The notes beneath the pieces are model-generated. The model did no database searches, was not told where the DNA came from, and saw nothing but the letters and a program-made list of their open reading frames with translations. A stretch of DNA of 40,191 nucleotides, from IMG/VR virus record IMGVR_UViG_3300044627_002832, positions 1 to 40,191 of that record. One strand, given 5' to 3'. The DNA comes from a virus. Of the stretch, positions 9,201 through 16,730 are shown piece by piece. Made by a program: the position numbers and the translations under genes. Each line of letters begins with the position of its first letter. Position 1 is the stretch's first letter.

Positions 9201-11301
9201 CGACCAAGAACGCATTGATGCCAAGGACGCCTCTGGTGCGCCAGACGACACCGCGCCGGTTCGCCAGCAAAACAAAAACGAGGCCGAGCAACTCAAGTCA
9301 AAGACCAAGGGAATCGTCACCAACTTGCTGGGGTTTGACCAACTCATGTCGCTGGTTTTTGGGCGCGACAGCGCGTTTACCAAAAAGTGGGTCAACTGGC
9401 AGCGCAAGTCCGACAACGCCAAAGACGATGAGTTCAACGCGGTCTACGACCAGTGGTCAAAGTTTCTCGCCACGCTGACCAAACACAAAAAGCCCTACAG
9501 CATGAAGGCGACTTACGCGGGGCAAGACCTGTCGTTTGCCATGTCGGAACCCAAATACAAAATCAAGCACACCAATCCCTTTGGCGAAGACGTCGAGTTT
9601 ACTTTCGGTCAAGCCGACCTCCTTGACATCACGATGATGTGGATGCAGCCCAAGGGGCGGGCGCACATGATCGGCAAGCTCGACGATTATGGCGATCCCA
9701 TTGACGATTGGAGCTACGACCAGACTTTTGTCAACAAAGCCGAGGCACTGCTGACCGACGAGGCCAAGGCCATCCGCGACTTTTTGCTCAACGACTACGC
9801 CGAGCAATGGAGCGAACTCAATGAGGTTTTTGTTAAACTCAACGACATCAATCTGCCACAAGAGCAGTTTTACTCGCCGCTGTCGGTCAACCCCGTTCAG
9901 ACGACACAAAATCAAACTGTCGATCCGTTGACCGGATTTGCCGTCGCCGTCCCGAACCGCACGCCGCCCTCGCTGCGCTCCCGCGGTGCCGCCGTGGCCG
10001 AGCCGGTCTTCAGCAACGCCATCAACAAGTGGTTCGCGCACCGTTTGCAAATGGCCCACTGGAAAGCGTATGCCGAGTTTAACAACGAGGCGCTGTCTGT
10101 GCTGGGCCACCGCAATGTCCGCAACGCCATTGAGGCTAAAGTTGGCCAAGCTGGACTTACATCACTTCAAAGCTATCTCACCTATTTCCAGCAGGGCGGA
10201 AACCGCGCCGCCGACGCTAATCTTGAACTAACCAAAGCGTTAAGTGGCATATTGGGCCGCGCCATCACAATGTCGCTGTTTGGACGCATTGGCACCGTTC
10301 TCATCCAGTTTACCCAGCTTGGCGCTGCCGCGGCAAAAATGCCGCTGCACGCTTATCTACGCCGGTTTGCCAAGCTGATGACCGGACAGATGGGCTGGGG
10401 CGAGGCGCTCAAGTCGCCATACATCCAGCGCCGCATTAACCAACAGCCGCCACAGGTTCAAGTGGCAATGGCCGGATTGCGGGCCAACAAGCCAAGCCAA
10501 ATCCGCGAAGCCGCCCGCAGGGTGGGTTGGCTATTAAGCGGCAACGACGGTCTGGCCACCGCGGGAACCTACGCGATGGTCTACGACTACCAACTGGAGC
10601 AAATGAAAAAGGCGGGCATGACCGGCGCACAGGCTGAAGCCGCCGCCCGCGAAGAAGCCGAGCGGGCAGTTGACGAGATTGCCCAGCCGACCAGAGCCGG
10701 TGCCAGATCCGCGTTTGAGTTGAGCCAGACCAGTCCAATGCAAACAGTGGCGTGGGCATTTGGCTCCGAGCCGCGCAAGAATGTGGCGCTTCTTGCCTAT
10801 CTCCAGCGGGCCAAGCAGCCGCTGTCTGAAAAAGGCCGCGCCTTGCTTTATGTGCTGCTTATCAACGGAGTGTTTGGTGCAATTTTGCGGACAATGCTAC
10901 GCGACTTGCGCGACGACGAAGACGACGAAATTTTCGATTGGGACGACACATGGAGTCCAAAGCGTCTTGCGCTGATGGTGCTGACCGAGCCTCTTTACGG
11001 TGTGCCGGTTTTGGGCGAAATGTCCGAGGAAGCCATCTTCCGCGCCTTCCGCGAGTATCGACCAGAGGGTTCGCTTTACAGCGTGGCCGACCCCGCTTTC
11101 AGCCTGTCCCGCATGCCGGAGCATGTCAGCAATTTGCTGGAAGGCGAGGTGGATGGACGCCGTTTGGTTAAAGACATCAACAACATCCTACGAGGATTTG
11201 GCTATGCCTATCCAGCCGCAGCCGGTGCCGCCGCCTTGTCGAACCTTGGCAAGGAAGTCTACGAAATGGCTGACAACGTCTTTGGAGACGACGACGAATA
11301 A
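3268..11301 (+). CDS. Giant polyvalent DNA-ejection protein (gp16-like core with inserted domains)
   Basis: 2677 aa. Hydrophobic, membrane-compatible stretches occur near residues 385-415, 525-550, 2320-2355 and 2525-2550. Residues about 925-1110 resemble an ADP-ribosyltransferase-like or toxin-like domain (YHLTNDPNF, then GIFVGPSAERW, FVVELSHP and GGEMFIPAEEFD). Residues about 1113-1480 form another inserted domain. Residues about 1560-1690 match a domain widespread in phage polyvalent proteins (GEKVAIRQDVPAM, later TQVGYNPDRHSFYYD). The C-terminal third, with the motif DEIAQPTRAGARSAFE near residue 2475, resembles the helical core of virion ejection proteins. The peptide (N/S)YSI recurs at residues 925, 1113, 1482 and 1705, at apparent domain borders. 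It probably travels in the virion and enters the cell with the DNA. Domain borders are estimates. Confidence 0.75.
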   Translation: MSISFAATPQSKEAQQARTYTDPSAGAPPSRRSGYNAPYVDLGHWNKVFTDQNYFDSIAKQKGMTEGAKVSLHGDDYVYRQAMIGYLADTRKVPLDDMRSIFDAEKDGFAKTVLGKQTASAREMFDWQKGQFERSNEKKAAADQILQGVIRRSLEDALSGGDTPFVESVGKDINAAAEMFDDEEKSRLWEKAEELDMKIRASQDKFAPEARFIFDALQQSTGQKTGFGAPDMREMASRFAQLPDNQRKAIYELAGGFAQITQTDKGFWYQMAESLGRGASDIVERVPRNFREQTLRGQLRLLNSDQPVFRAAGVAGAEFSAAGNTPVFGATQGQMLTPEEREEAKAKIQSDLGVLKVERELRDLAERVVDPIKTIGVLPEIIEEGLYGAARSIPYTAAAAVPIAGAPAVASALFSSNYDRIMLEYPDLDPDKAALLAAISAPIEAGLERMKVNTIMGRLPFFGGLVKRFQHPNQRNITRIAIGGAGVLAEQNAQEILQNATFPFVQMIGAALDEDIPDYNLDLASMPRDLAVQFVALLPLSLMGIGALSYREISRGENYLKSKADLGKAGYSEEQIDRITGAATADEAQSILREESKKRDPKLLKAAAQRIVDESIALREKANPAALPRLEKQGADYVVLSPEGKELARTTDQTAAEQALVSARRETVQREMRDVHNGINFAMDWIRRVSDARDRGEDITQLIREVSGRTLFTDYEANPSKDNLDRLFETARVFGGDPKEPEDLKMFPVIGSNQGALREGIWRSIIRINEGADGTIVMREFAQDNLKRALAENRVTMDWVRQQLNEILPQIESDRIQRRLRTETDTDVIEAFSDVALAYFRGQIREEQIPEGLRGFFRRMAIIVGDIFRRAYNLARLRAEGKLDRDFEALLAEAVGVDQQALVDRARERTEQEVGAQATAQTVQNYSITFADNKQRVTSYHLTNDPNFVLDKARKPQNNTTFGGDWPNAGIFVGPSAERWFNGYGYTRPFVVELSHPPVATMGGKAMPEGGYGGEMFIPAEEFDNVTIERVIPYDEYAREQFGEYGPIETYNETDAQGSALPPIVGAWGARDTASLQNYRYSGKDVREMSPEQQRALAERTEKYVRAVRPQQNYSIVRSVDHYRNDTRFDKLVKDGRVFTGVDVNDFTDMHILLHSPDNAFAGTIQLTDGGEIKGKGGVYYPALYADKNYFWASTEAMVMRTANHLNEIGAKNGGRILMGLVSAPVEKLFSSTSMATGVVKFLNALTADARAGLSKDDLNAMLIAASKVEVVKKTKDKPPVVKRFKTALKDGATYAQNLAKIDALLEPDNSVFQVRKAFVESLAEKVSKHLNANKDNAKYVAGILADAENKHAKNSIKRGTLSKASFLQGLGNMLTEPFLRDFQEHGNGKIYAIVEVQGEVKGIATTEHESYPATIVPVNKKSKVKLHVLKEAVDWQRVVGKDSGKYTTKKERLKLLPTSGMSSTSLKVLGVKAGSSANLLNYSILARYEGMPSVVVEGGRPYSPIVRDLLQRRAAGEDIPREVIDQAINENFPAQLVEVPRSVAELPDRATIDDAIDRGQRDKRVDVSTIEAGEKVAIRQDVPAMTRKGVGVVTVKSKAGNSYEAAVRITEPEFILNEKKSLRIAMGEAKGPHIVINGKWAADQSMPDDLETWTQVGYNPDRHSFYYDRATMQQVTGGSEAYQIGNTVFVKDAQYGDGQISDISYSISTQREIDRVGAALNRLERSPLDSLGYTEKIRQRFAQIMAENMVELQAMQQGGVAERTVLDEEGNPIGPQPDAAKTKATGAEMRRTKFLQALGELDGLLSVLPPQVAAKVGGYTVLTNIGTGDRALSNFFIKRLEMIDKELERYLKDRYTTALKELFKRAKPKRDDAGKVPKGKLGAGVHTLFERLEEAVEMSSVEIDGEIASLEQQIASGELEPEQEAASILLSDSLPLFGEWKTADASRMAQAVQMGYDIYRIAYKKQQAKAMLRKNLRDQERIDAKDASGAPDDTAPVRQQNKNEAEQLKSKTKGIVTNLLGFDQLMSLVFGRDSAFTKKWVNWQRKSDNAKDDEFNAVYDQWSKFLATLTKHKKPYSMKATYAGQDLSFAMSEPKYKIKHTNPFGEDVEFTFGQADLLDITMMWMQPKGRAHMIGKLDDYGDPIDDWSYDQTFVNKAEALLTDEAKAIRDFLLNDYAEQWSELNEVFVKLNDINLPQEQFYSPLSVNPVQTTQNQTVDPLTGFAVAVPNRTPPSLRSRGAAVAEPVFSNAINKWFAHRLQMAHWKAYAEFNNEALSVLGHRNVRNAIEAKVGQAGLTSLQSYLTYFQQGGNRAADANLELTKALSGILGRAITMSLFGRIGTVLIQFTQLGAAAAKMPLHAYLRRFAKLMTGQMGWGEALKSPYIQRRINQQPPQVQVAMAGLRANKPSQIREAARRVGWLLSGNDGLATAGTYAMVYDYQLEQMKKAGMTGAQAEAAAREEAERAVDEIAQPTRAGARSAFELSQTSPMQTVAWAFGSEPRKNVALLAYLQRAKQPLSEKGRALLYVLLINGVFGAILRTMLRDLRDDEDDEIFDWDDTWSPKRLALMVLTEPLYGVPVLGEMSEEAIFRAFREYRPEGSLYSVADPAFSLSRMPEHVSNLLEGEVDGRRLVKDINNILRGFGYAYPAAAGAAALSNLGKEVYEMADNVFGDDDE
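4657..4668 (+). repeat. GGTTTAGTCAAA motif copy inside the giant gene
   Basis: Exact 12-base core of the dispersed motif. It is read as Gly-Leu-Val-Lys with a TTA leucine codon. It is not near a gene start, so it may be chance or a non-initiation role. Confidence 0.4.
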
Positions 11302-11338
11302 ACTATTGCGCCACCATGACCACGAAGGTTTAGTCAAA
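11299..11338 (+). repeat. Composite boundary element: TAAACTATTGCGCCA plus GGTTTAGTCAAA
   Basis: The gap between the giant gene and the tail fibre gene holds TAAACTATTGCGCCA (11299-11313, overlapping the stop codon) and then GGTTTAGTCAAA (11327-11338), eight bases before the ATG at 11347. The TAAAC and GGTTTA ends are in inverted orientation. Related elements lie before 26717 and 35561. Confidence 0.7.
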
Positions 11339-11346
11339 TCACTAAC

Positions 11347-12291
11347 ATGGCCGTTCAGAGCGACATTTCTTCAATCACTTATACGGGCAACGCCAGCCTC
11401 ACGCTGTCGTATACCGTCCCGTTCTACTTTCTGGAGAATGGCCACCTCGCCGCCACGCAAAAAGTGACGGCCACGGGCGTCGAAACGCCGGTCACGCTCA
11501 TCAACCACATCGGCGCTGGCAGCGAAAACGGCGGCACTGTCCGCACATCGGTTGCCGTTCCGGCCACCTCGACAGTCACAATCTTCCGCAGCGTTCCGGC
11601 CACCCAGACGACCGACTACCAAGAGGGCGGCGACTTCCCCGCGGCCAGCCATGAGAGGGCGCTGGACAAGCTGACCATGCTGACCCAGCAGTCCGAGCGT
11701 AAGGTCAACCGCGCTTTCCGCGTCAGCGAGGCCGACACCGCGCTCGACGCTCTGGTCGCCGCGGCCAATACGGTCATTGGACTCAACGCCTCCAAGCAAC
11801 CCAAGGCCATGACGCCCGCCGAACTGCGCGAGTTTCTTACGCTGACCGGCACCACGCTTTCCGTTCCCGCGGGCATCCGCACCTTTGCTGACGCCGGTCA
11901 ACGCAACGCCGCTGTGCCGGACTACGCGGGCCAGCTTGCCACCCAGCGCGACGAGGGCGTCGTCTACATCGCCACCGGAACCAGCGCCGGAAACTGGACA
12001 GTGCTGCTGGTCAACGCGGACACCGTCAACACCGCGGCCATTCAAACCGCGGCGGTCACTACGCCGAAGCTGGCAGACGGGGCCGTCACCGCATCGAAGA
12101 TCGACCCTTCGGCCAAGATCGGCGGGGCCACCGGAGCCGGAACAGACCGCACGTTCTACGAGAACGACCAGAGCGTGAACACGAACTACACGATTTCGAC
12201 CAACAAAAACGCAATGTCCGCAGGCCCGATTACGGTCGCCAGCGGAGTGACAGTCACCGTTCCCAACGGATCAACTTGGACAATCGTTTAA
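11347..12291 (+). CDS. Tail fibre protein with T7-fibre-type N-terminus
   Basis: 314 aa. Residues 1-125 look like the virion-attachment domain of T7 gp17-type fibres: a beta-rich start (SYTVPFYFLENGHLA), then a TTDYQEGGDFP segment, then a helix with HERALDKLTMLTQQSERKVNRAFR. The middle is Ala-rich. Residues about 218-240 contain the repeat-like TTPKLADGAVTASKI also seen in the following fibre-like genes. The short C-terminal beta segment (residues about 280-314) is typical of fibre proteins. With the small proteins that follow it probably forms the receptor-binding apparatus attached to the tail. Confidence 0.8.
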   Translation: MAVQSDISSITYTGNASLTLSYTVPFYFLENGHLAATQKVTATGVETPVTLINHIGAGSENGGTVRTSVAVPATSTVTIFRSVPATQTTDYQEGGDFPAASHERALDKLTMLTQQSERKVNRAFRVSEADTALDALVAAANTVIGLNASKQPKAMTPAELREFLTLTGTTLSVPAGIRTFADAGQRNAAVPDYAGQLATQRDEGVVYIATGTSAGNWTVLLVNADTVNTAAIQTAAVTTPKLADGAVTASKIDPSAKIGGATGAGTDRTFYENDQSVNTNYTISTNKNAMSAGPITVASGVTVTVPNGSTWTIV

Positions 12292-12295
12292 GACC

Positions 12296-12760
12296 ATGCC
12301 AGCAACCATCAACGGAACTTCGGGATTCGGCGGCAACCTCACGGGCAACGTGACGGGGAACGCGGATACTGCAACGACAGCGGGTAAGTTTTCGACAACC
12401 AGCGGCGATGCGCCGACTTATGCGTGTCGCGCATGGGTCAATTTTGACGGGACGAAGGACACAACTGGAGCGACTTCAACGGCAAATACCAACCGCTTCA
12501 TTAACGCTTCTGGCAACGTGACGAGCGTTTTGCGAAACGGAACCGGCGATTACACGATTACATTTACAACGGCGATGCCGGATTCCAACTACGCGGCAAT
12601 GTTGAGCGGGGGTTCACAAACAGCATCGCAAGGGCGCGGGTTCATGGAACAACACGATTCCGTTCTTCGCTCAACAACACAGCTTCGCGTGTATTCACTT
12701 ACCGACACCACAAGCGCCGTGGCCGACTCAAAAGTTTATTCCGTCGCCATCTTCCGCTAA
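12296..12760 (+). CDS. Small tail fibre/adhesin-like protein
   Basis: 154 aa, starting four bases after the fibre gene. The N-terminus is Gly/Asn/Thr-rich (GFGGNLTGNVTGNADTATTA), like fibre shaft linkers. The rest is beta-rich (DYTITFTTAMPDSNYAAMLSG), a pattern common in the C-terminal receptor-binding or trimerisation domains of phage tail proteins. Base use looks more AT-rich than in the structural genes, which suggests exchange between phages. The exact function is inferred from position. Confidence 0.6.
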   Translation: MPATINGTSGFGGNLTGNVTGNADTATTAGKFSTTSGDAPTYACRAWVNFDGTKDTTGATSTANTNRFINASGNVTSVLRNGTGDYTITFTTAMPDSNYAAMLSGGSQTASQGRGFMEQHDSVLRSTTQLRVYSLTDTTSAVADSKVYSVAIFR

Positions 12761-12772
12761 CCACCCACCATT

Positions 12773-13336
12773 ATGCCAATCAGCATCGAAGCAGATCCAA
12801 CACTCGCCCAAGGCTACATCAAAGTAAACGGGACGACCGCGGCTACGGTGACGACCGGAGGTATTAGCGGGATTGCTAATGGGGCGGTGACCCAAGCCAA
12901 GTTGGCGAGCAATGTGGCAACAACTGGCCCAGCGTTTCGGGCGTATGCAACCGGAACAACTACAATAACCAATAACATTCCTGCTCGCGTAACACTGGCT
13001 GCTGAAGATTTTGATACATCCAACTGCTTCGCGTCTTCTCGCTTCACGCCAAACGTGGCTGGCTATTACCATTTTAATTTTGCTATTCGGATGGAAAATG
13101 CGCTCGCTGGGAATGCGATTCTTACAAAAAACGGCGCCGGTGTCACCGCCGGATCACACGGACAGTCTGGAACATATCAATCAAATGGCTCTGATTTGAT
13201 CTATCTAAACGGAACTACGGATTATGTTGAATTGTGGGCTGTGCATTATCAAGGCACTGCAAACGTGACCACAATGACCGTAACGGCATCTTCTGGAGGA
13301 ACATTCCTTTCCGGCTTCCTCGCCCGCGCAGCATAG
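12773..13336 (+). CDS. Tail protein with C1q/TNF-like C-terminal domain
   Basis: 187 aa. The N-terminus carries the shared fibre module ANGAVTQAKLASN. Residues about 60-187 look like a C1q-type jelly roll: FTPNVAGYYHFNFAIRM is the classic strand pattern, followed by DYVELWAVHYQG. C1q-like domains are used by phages as trimeric receptor-binding tips. AT-rich composition compared with neighbours suggests it is a swapped module. Confidence 0.65.
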   Translation: MPISIEADPTLAQGYIKVNGTTAATVTTGGISGIANGAVTQAKLASNVATTGPAFRAYATGTTTITNNIPARVTLAAEDFDTSNCFASSRFTPNVAGYYHFNFAIRMENALAGNAILTKNGAGVTAGSHGQSGTYQSNGSDLIYLNGTTDYVELWAVHYQGTANVTTMTVTASSGGTFLSGFLARAA

Positions 13337-13346
13337 AAACTTAACC

Positions 13347-13940
13347 ATGCCAACCTCCATCACATCCTCCGGCATCACGTTCGACGACGCCACGACGCTG
13401 ACAACTGGCGTTGTTCCGACGGCGAATATTGCAGACGCCGCCGTCACTCCGGCGAAACTTTCGCAGCCGCTTACGCTTGCGACGGCGGCTCCAACCACCA
13501 GTGGAGTGGCAATCGACTTCACTCCTATTCCGTCTTGGGTGAAGCGGATTACAGTGATGTTTAATGGGGTGAGTACCAATGGTTCAAGCGCCTTACAATT
13601 TCAACTCGGAACATCCTCTGGCTTTGCGACAAGCTCTTATTCTGGGGCAAGCACGCTTTTAACAGCATCGGGAGTTGGAACGTCAAACTATACGTCCGGC
13701 ATGGTATTCGGGCATAATGGTCTTGCGTCGTATGCACGCCACGGCACGGCGACAATAGCCAATGTCAGCGGAAATGTGTGGGTTGGCGGTGGCATAGTTG
13801 GACTTAGCGGTGTCGCAGAAACCGGAATGGGCGGATTCCAAGTCTCCCTTTCAGGAACCCTCGACCGCATCCGCCTCACCACCGTCAACGGCTCCGACAC
13901 CTTCGACGCCGGTAGCATCAACATCATTTACGAGGGCTAA
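13347..13940 (+). CDS. Tail fibre-like receptor-binding protein
   Basis: 197 aa. The N-terminus (MPTSITSSGITFDDATTLTT) and the module ADAAVTPAKLSQPL match the style of the two previous fibre-like proteins. The C-terminal 130 residues are beta-rich and low in charge (SWVKRITVMFNGVSTNGSS, later LSGTLDRIRLTTVNGSDTFD), as in phage adhesin heads. A paralogous role to its upstream neighbours is likely. Specificity cannot be read from sequence. Confidence 0.6.
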   Translation: MPTSITSSGITFDDATTLTTGVVPTANIADAAVTPAKLSQPLTLATAAPTTSGVAIDFTPIPSWVKRITVMFNGVSTNGSSALQFQLGTSSGFATSSYSGASTLLTASGVGTSNYTSGMVFGHNGLASYARHGTATIANVSGNVWVGGGIVGLSGVAETGMGGFQVSLSGTLDRIRLTTVNGSDTFDAGSINIIYEG

Positions 13941-13942
13941 TT

Positions 13943-14299
13943 ATGAACCGCATCGAAGTCAACGTCATCACCGGAGAGCAGCAAGTCATCCCGCTTACGC
14001 CGGAGGAAATCGCGGAAATCCAAAGCCGTCCGCAACCGGAGGTTCCTGTGATCAGTCCGCTTGATCTCGCGGAGGCCCACATCGCGTCACACTACAGCAC
14101 CGCTCGCCTGCTCCAGATGAAAGACTGGCGCGACACGTTTCCCGAAGAAGACGCGCCCATGCTTGAGGCAGTCTACGATTGGCTCAACGGCATCACGATT
14201 CAAGCCGCGCAGGGGCAGACTAACTTTGCAGAACCGCCGCACAGCTTTGAAGAACTCGTCGCGGAGGCCATGTTCATCTTGGGGGTCGAGCAGCCATGA
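13943..14299 (+). CDS. Small protein following the fibre genes, possible fibre assembly factor
   Basis: 118 aa, soluble and acidic. It begins NRIEVNVITGEQQVIPLTPEEIAEI, a beginning often seen in small proteins encoded right after tail fibres, where the TPEEIAE helix is frequent. It overlaps the next gene by four bases (ATGA). The fibre-assembly role is inferred only from position and this N-terminal pattern. Confidence 0.5.
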   Translation: MNRIEVNVITGEQQVIPLTPEEIAEIQSRPQPEVPVISPLDLAEAHIASHYSTARLLQMKDWRDTFPEEDAPMLEAVYDWLNGITIQAAQGQTNFAEPPHSFEELVAEAMFILGVEQP

Positions 14300-14631
14300 T
14301 CCTTGAACTCAAAACCAGCGCAGCCATGCTCACCGCAGGAACTTTCGGCGTGTTTGCTACCGCCGCTCCGGTCATGGAGTCCTTCGGATGGCTTCGCACT
14401 GTGGCGGAACTGGGCAGCTTTGGACTGGTCGCTTTTTCCGCCATCATGCTTTTGGTCAAGGTCGCTCCGGCTTTCATCAACCACTTGGACAAGGCGCGTG
14501 ATTCTTTCCTCGTCGAACTTTCCAAAGAGCGCGAGCAGCGCCACGCGAACGCGGAGAAACTCAACCAGTCGCTGCACCAGATCGACCAGTCGATCCGCGA
14601 CGTCCATCACACTTTGAAGGGGGTCAAGTAA
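14296..14631 (+). CDS. Membrane protein with two TM segments and a C-terminal coiled coil, possible holin
   Basis: 111 aa. Two hydrophobic segments (residues about 8-27 and 37-58) precede a charged, heptad-rich tail (residues about 66-107). This is the shape of several phage holin or spanin-like proteins. It is separated from the other lysis genes by the glycine-rich fibre gene, so assignment to lysis is tentative. Confidence 0.5.
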   Translation: MILELKTSAAMLTAGTFGVFATAAPVMESFGWLRTVAELGSFGLVAFSAIMLLVKVAPAFINHLDKARDSFLVELSKEREQRHANAEKLNQSLHQIDQSIRDVHHTLKGVK

Positions 14632-14892
14632 ATGAGCGTCAAAATCCAAGACTGGAACAAGATTGCCTCCAACGTCGTCCTCGTCGCGCAGGGGCCGGAT
14701 GGCAAGCCTGCGCTGCTTTCCGCGGACAAGCCCGCCGGAGCGACCGCGGAAAAGTTCACCTACACCAGCGGCAAGGTGACCAAGGTTGAATACTTCTCGA
14801 CTTACAATCCCGCGACCGAAACCGGCACGCTCATCGCCACGAAGAACATTCGATACAATGGCGACGAGGTGAAGGACACTTACTGGACGTAA
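14632..14892 (+). CDS. Hypothetical small virion/tail-associated protein
   Basis: 86 aa, starting directly after the previous stop codon. It is beta-rich and polar (KVTKVEYFSTYNPATETGTLIATKNIRYNG) with no membrane segment or catalytic motif. Its place between fibre genes suggests a tail-related role. I do not recognise the family. Confidence 0.5.
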   Translation: MSVKIQDWNKIASNVVLVAQGPDGKPALLSADKPAGATAEKFTYTSGKVTKVEYFSTYNPATETGTLIATKNIRYNGDEVKDTYWT

Positions 14893-14895
14893 TCA

Positions 14896-16143
14896 GTGGC
14901 GACCTTCGACTACAATCCGATCACCGGCCAACTCGACCTCGTCGGAGCAGGGGGCGGGACAAGCTACATCAACGGAGTAGTGGCCGACCCGACGGCATTG
15001 CCCGTTACCCTTGGGACGCCAGCCCTCGACTCTGTCTATCTATGCAAGGCCGGTTCCGGCCTGTGGCTGATCAACCGTCGGCCCGCAGGACTGTATGTGC
15101 GAGTGGCCAACAACGGCGTGGCCGCGGATTGGACTTATCTTGGCGCGTTTCCAGAGGTGAACTCTTCCGCCAACTGGTCGCTCTATGACGGAACTACACC
15201 AAGCAAGGAATTAAAATTTGATCTGTCGGGGATTAGCTCCTCGACGGTTCGCACGCTTACAGTTCCCAATGCCTCTGGAACCATCGCATTGTCCAGCCAA
15301 GTCTTCGACTTCTACTACGCAACAGCACCGTCTGGAGCCACAGGAGGCTCTGGCTCTGTCTGGGTCTGGAACATTCCGTCATGGTCTACGATGCAAGTCA
15401 TCACAATGATCGGCGCGGGTGGCGGTGGTGGCAGCGGGCGCGTTGGCGCATCTGGTTCTGTTGTCGGCGGTGGCGGCGGCGGCGGCAGCGGCGCGTATGG
15501 CACGTTCACAACACGGATCACGGGCGGAGATCAGATTGAAGTTCTCGTCGGCGCGGGGGGTGCAGGAGCAGCGGCCCGCGGAACCGCTATCGGCAATGGG
15601 TTAGCTGGGACGACAGGCGGCGACACCTATGTCAGATGGGTTACGCCAAACATTACGCTGCGGACAAGCTCCAGTTTTGCGGCAGGAGGCGGTGGCGGGG
15701 GCGGGCAAAATGGCGTTCTTGGCTCCGTTGGAACGGCTGGAACAGGAACCACAGGAAGCATACTTGGCAGTGGCGGCAACGGGGTTGCGGGCAACGCGGG
15801 CAACTTGGTTGGCAACGCTGGTGGCGGCGGCAACAATAACAGCACGCAAGGCGGCAGAGGCGGCGGCTCCATCGACGCAACACCAACGGCATATAATGGC
15901 GGAGCACTGTCGGGCGGTTCCTTTACAGACATGCGTGAATCTTTTCTTTTGCCCAACCTCTCGCCAAGAATCGGCACAGGCGCAAGGGGCGGCAACGCCT
16001 CAATAACCGCCGACGCACAAGCGGGAGACAACGCTGGTGGGCTTGGCGGCGGTGGCGGCGGCGGTGGTGCTGCGCTTTCTGGATTTTTAAGTGGCGCTGG
16101 CGGCAACGGCGGCGACGGCTTTGTCCGCATCAACTGTTTCTGA
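14896..16143 (+). CDS. Glycine-rich tail adhesin
   Basis: 415 aa with a GTG start. Residues 1-140 hold a fibre-like N-terminus (FDYNPITGQLDLVG) and a beta-rich domain. Residues about 170-410 contain repeated Gly runs (GAGGGGGSG, GGGGGGGSG, AAGGGGGGGG, LGGGGGGGGA) separated by short variable segments. Such Gly motifs form polyglycine-II sandwiches in known phage adhesins (for example those of phage S16), where the loops between Gly strands contact the receptor. A receptor-binding tip is therefore likely. The final residues VRINCF are a short closing strand. Confidence 0.65.
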   Translation: MATFDYNPITGQLDLVGAGGGTSYINGVVADPTALPVTLGTPALDSVYLCKAGSGLWLINRRPAGLYVRVANNGVAADWTYLGAFPEVNSSANWSLYDGTTPSKELKFDLSGISSSTVRTLTVPNASGTIALSSQVFDFYYATAPSGATGGSGSVWVWNIPSWSTMQVITMIGAGGGGGSGRVGASGSVVGGGGGGGSGAYGTFTTRITGGDQIEVLVGAGGAGAAARGTAIGNGLAGTTGGDTYVRWVTPNITLRTSSSFAAGGGGGGGQNGVLGSVGTAGTGTTGSILGSGGNGVAGNAGNLVGNAGGGGNNNSTQGGRGGGSIDATPTAYNGGALSGGSFTDMRESFLLPNLSPRIGTGARGGNASITADAQAGDNAGGLGGGGGGGGAALSGFLSGAGGNGGDGFVRINCF

Positions 16144-16144
16144 C

Positions 16145-16561
16145 ATGAACTCACTCGCCATCATCCGCGAATCAGACGGCAAGGTTGTGACCTTTGTTCG
16201 CCCCGACCAGCCTGCCGGTTGGAAGCCGCCCGCAGGCACCCGCGCCGTGGCAGAAGCTGATCTTCCGCCCGATTGGCAAATGGCAGAACCTCAACCGCAG
16301 GGCGAACCGATCACCGCCGCCGAATGGGTCGAGCAGCACCTCACCAGCACGCAACTCCACGCGCTGTCCGATCTTCGCTTGTCGCTTGTGCTGGCGGGTA
16401 AACCCCTTGGGCCGCTCATGCAATCCCTGCGCGATTGGACTTCGCAGCTGATCGTGGCATCGGCGGTTGATCCTTCGCCGCGGAACGATTGGCCCGCTGC
16501 ACCTTGTTCCTACGAAGCCGCGAGCGCCGAAGCTATCGCCGCATTGGCCTCAAACCCTTGA
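16145..16561 (+). CDS. Small protein after the glycine-rich adhesin
   Basis: 138 aa, acidic and Pro-rich in the first half, helical in the second (TAAEWVEQHLTSTQLHALSDLRLSL). It follows an adhesin gene just as 13943-14299 follows a fibre gene, and has a similar N-terminal layout. A chaperone for the adhesin is possible but unproven. Confidence 0.5.
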   Translation: MNSLAIIRESDGKVVTFVRPDQPAGWKPPAGTRAVAEADLPPDWQMAEPQPQGEPITAAEWVEQHLTSTQLHALSDLRLSLVLAGKPLGPLMQSLRDWTSQLIVASAVDPSPRNDWPAAPCSYEAASAEAIAALASNP

Positions 16562-16577
16562 CCCCCATCCGGCGTGC

Positions 16578-16592
16578 GGGTGTAGTCAAAAC
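16578..16592 (+). repeat. Boundary motif copy GGGTGTAGTCAAAAC
   Basis: One mismatch from GGGTTTAGTCAAAAC. It directly abuts the ATG of the lipoprotein gene at 16593, with no spacer. Confidence 0.6.
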
Positions 16593-16730
16593 ATGCGCCT
16601 CTTTCTTATCCTCGCCGCCTTTGCGCTGACAGGCTGCGCCAATCTTTCCGAAGTCCGCTTTGGCTACGACTTCACTAACAAATCGCTGACGGTATCCATG
16701 CCGTTGGCCAAACCGACATCAACAAAATGA
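16593..16730 (+). CDS. Small lipoprotein (lysis-module, possible outer-membrane spanin)
   Basis: 45 aa. Residues 1-15 are a lipoprotein signal (MRLFLILAAFALTGC) with a clear lipobox LTG-C at Cys15. The mature part is only about 30 residues. It overlaps the holin-like gene by four bases and lies two genes before the putative lysin. A short Rz1-like lipoprotein is plausible, but the proline content typical of Rz1 is low. A superinfection-exclusion lipoprotein is an alternative. Confidence 0.65.
   Translation: MRLFLILAAFALTGCANLSEVRFGYDFTNKSLTVSMPLAKPTSTK

Noticed and set aside
15419-15849. Overlapping ORFs in the glycine codon runs
   Set aside because: They arise from repeated GGC/GGT codons of the adhesin gene and encode only low-complexity sequence.
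11347-16143. Diversity-generating retroelement acting on the fibre genes
   Set aside because: The fibre region looks exchangeable and a T7-type temperate phage (BPP-1) has such a system, but no reverse transcriptase or template/variable repeat pair is visible.
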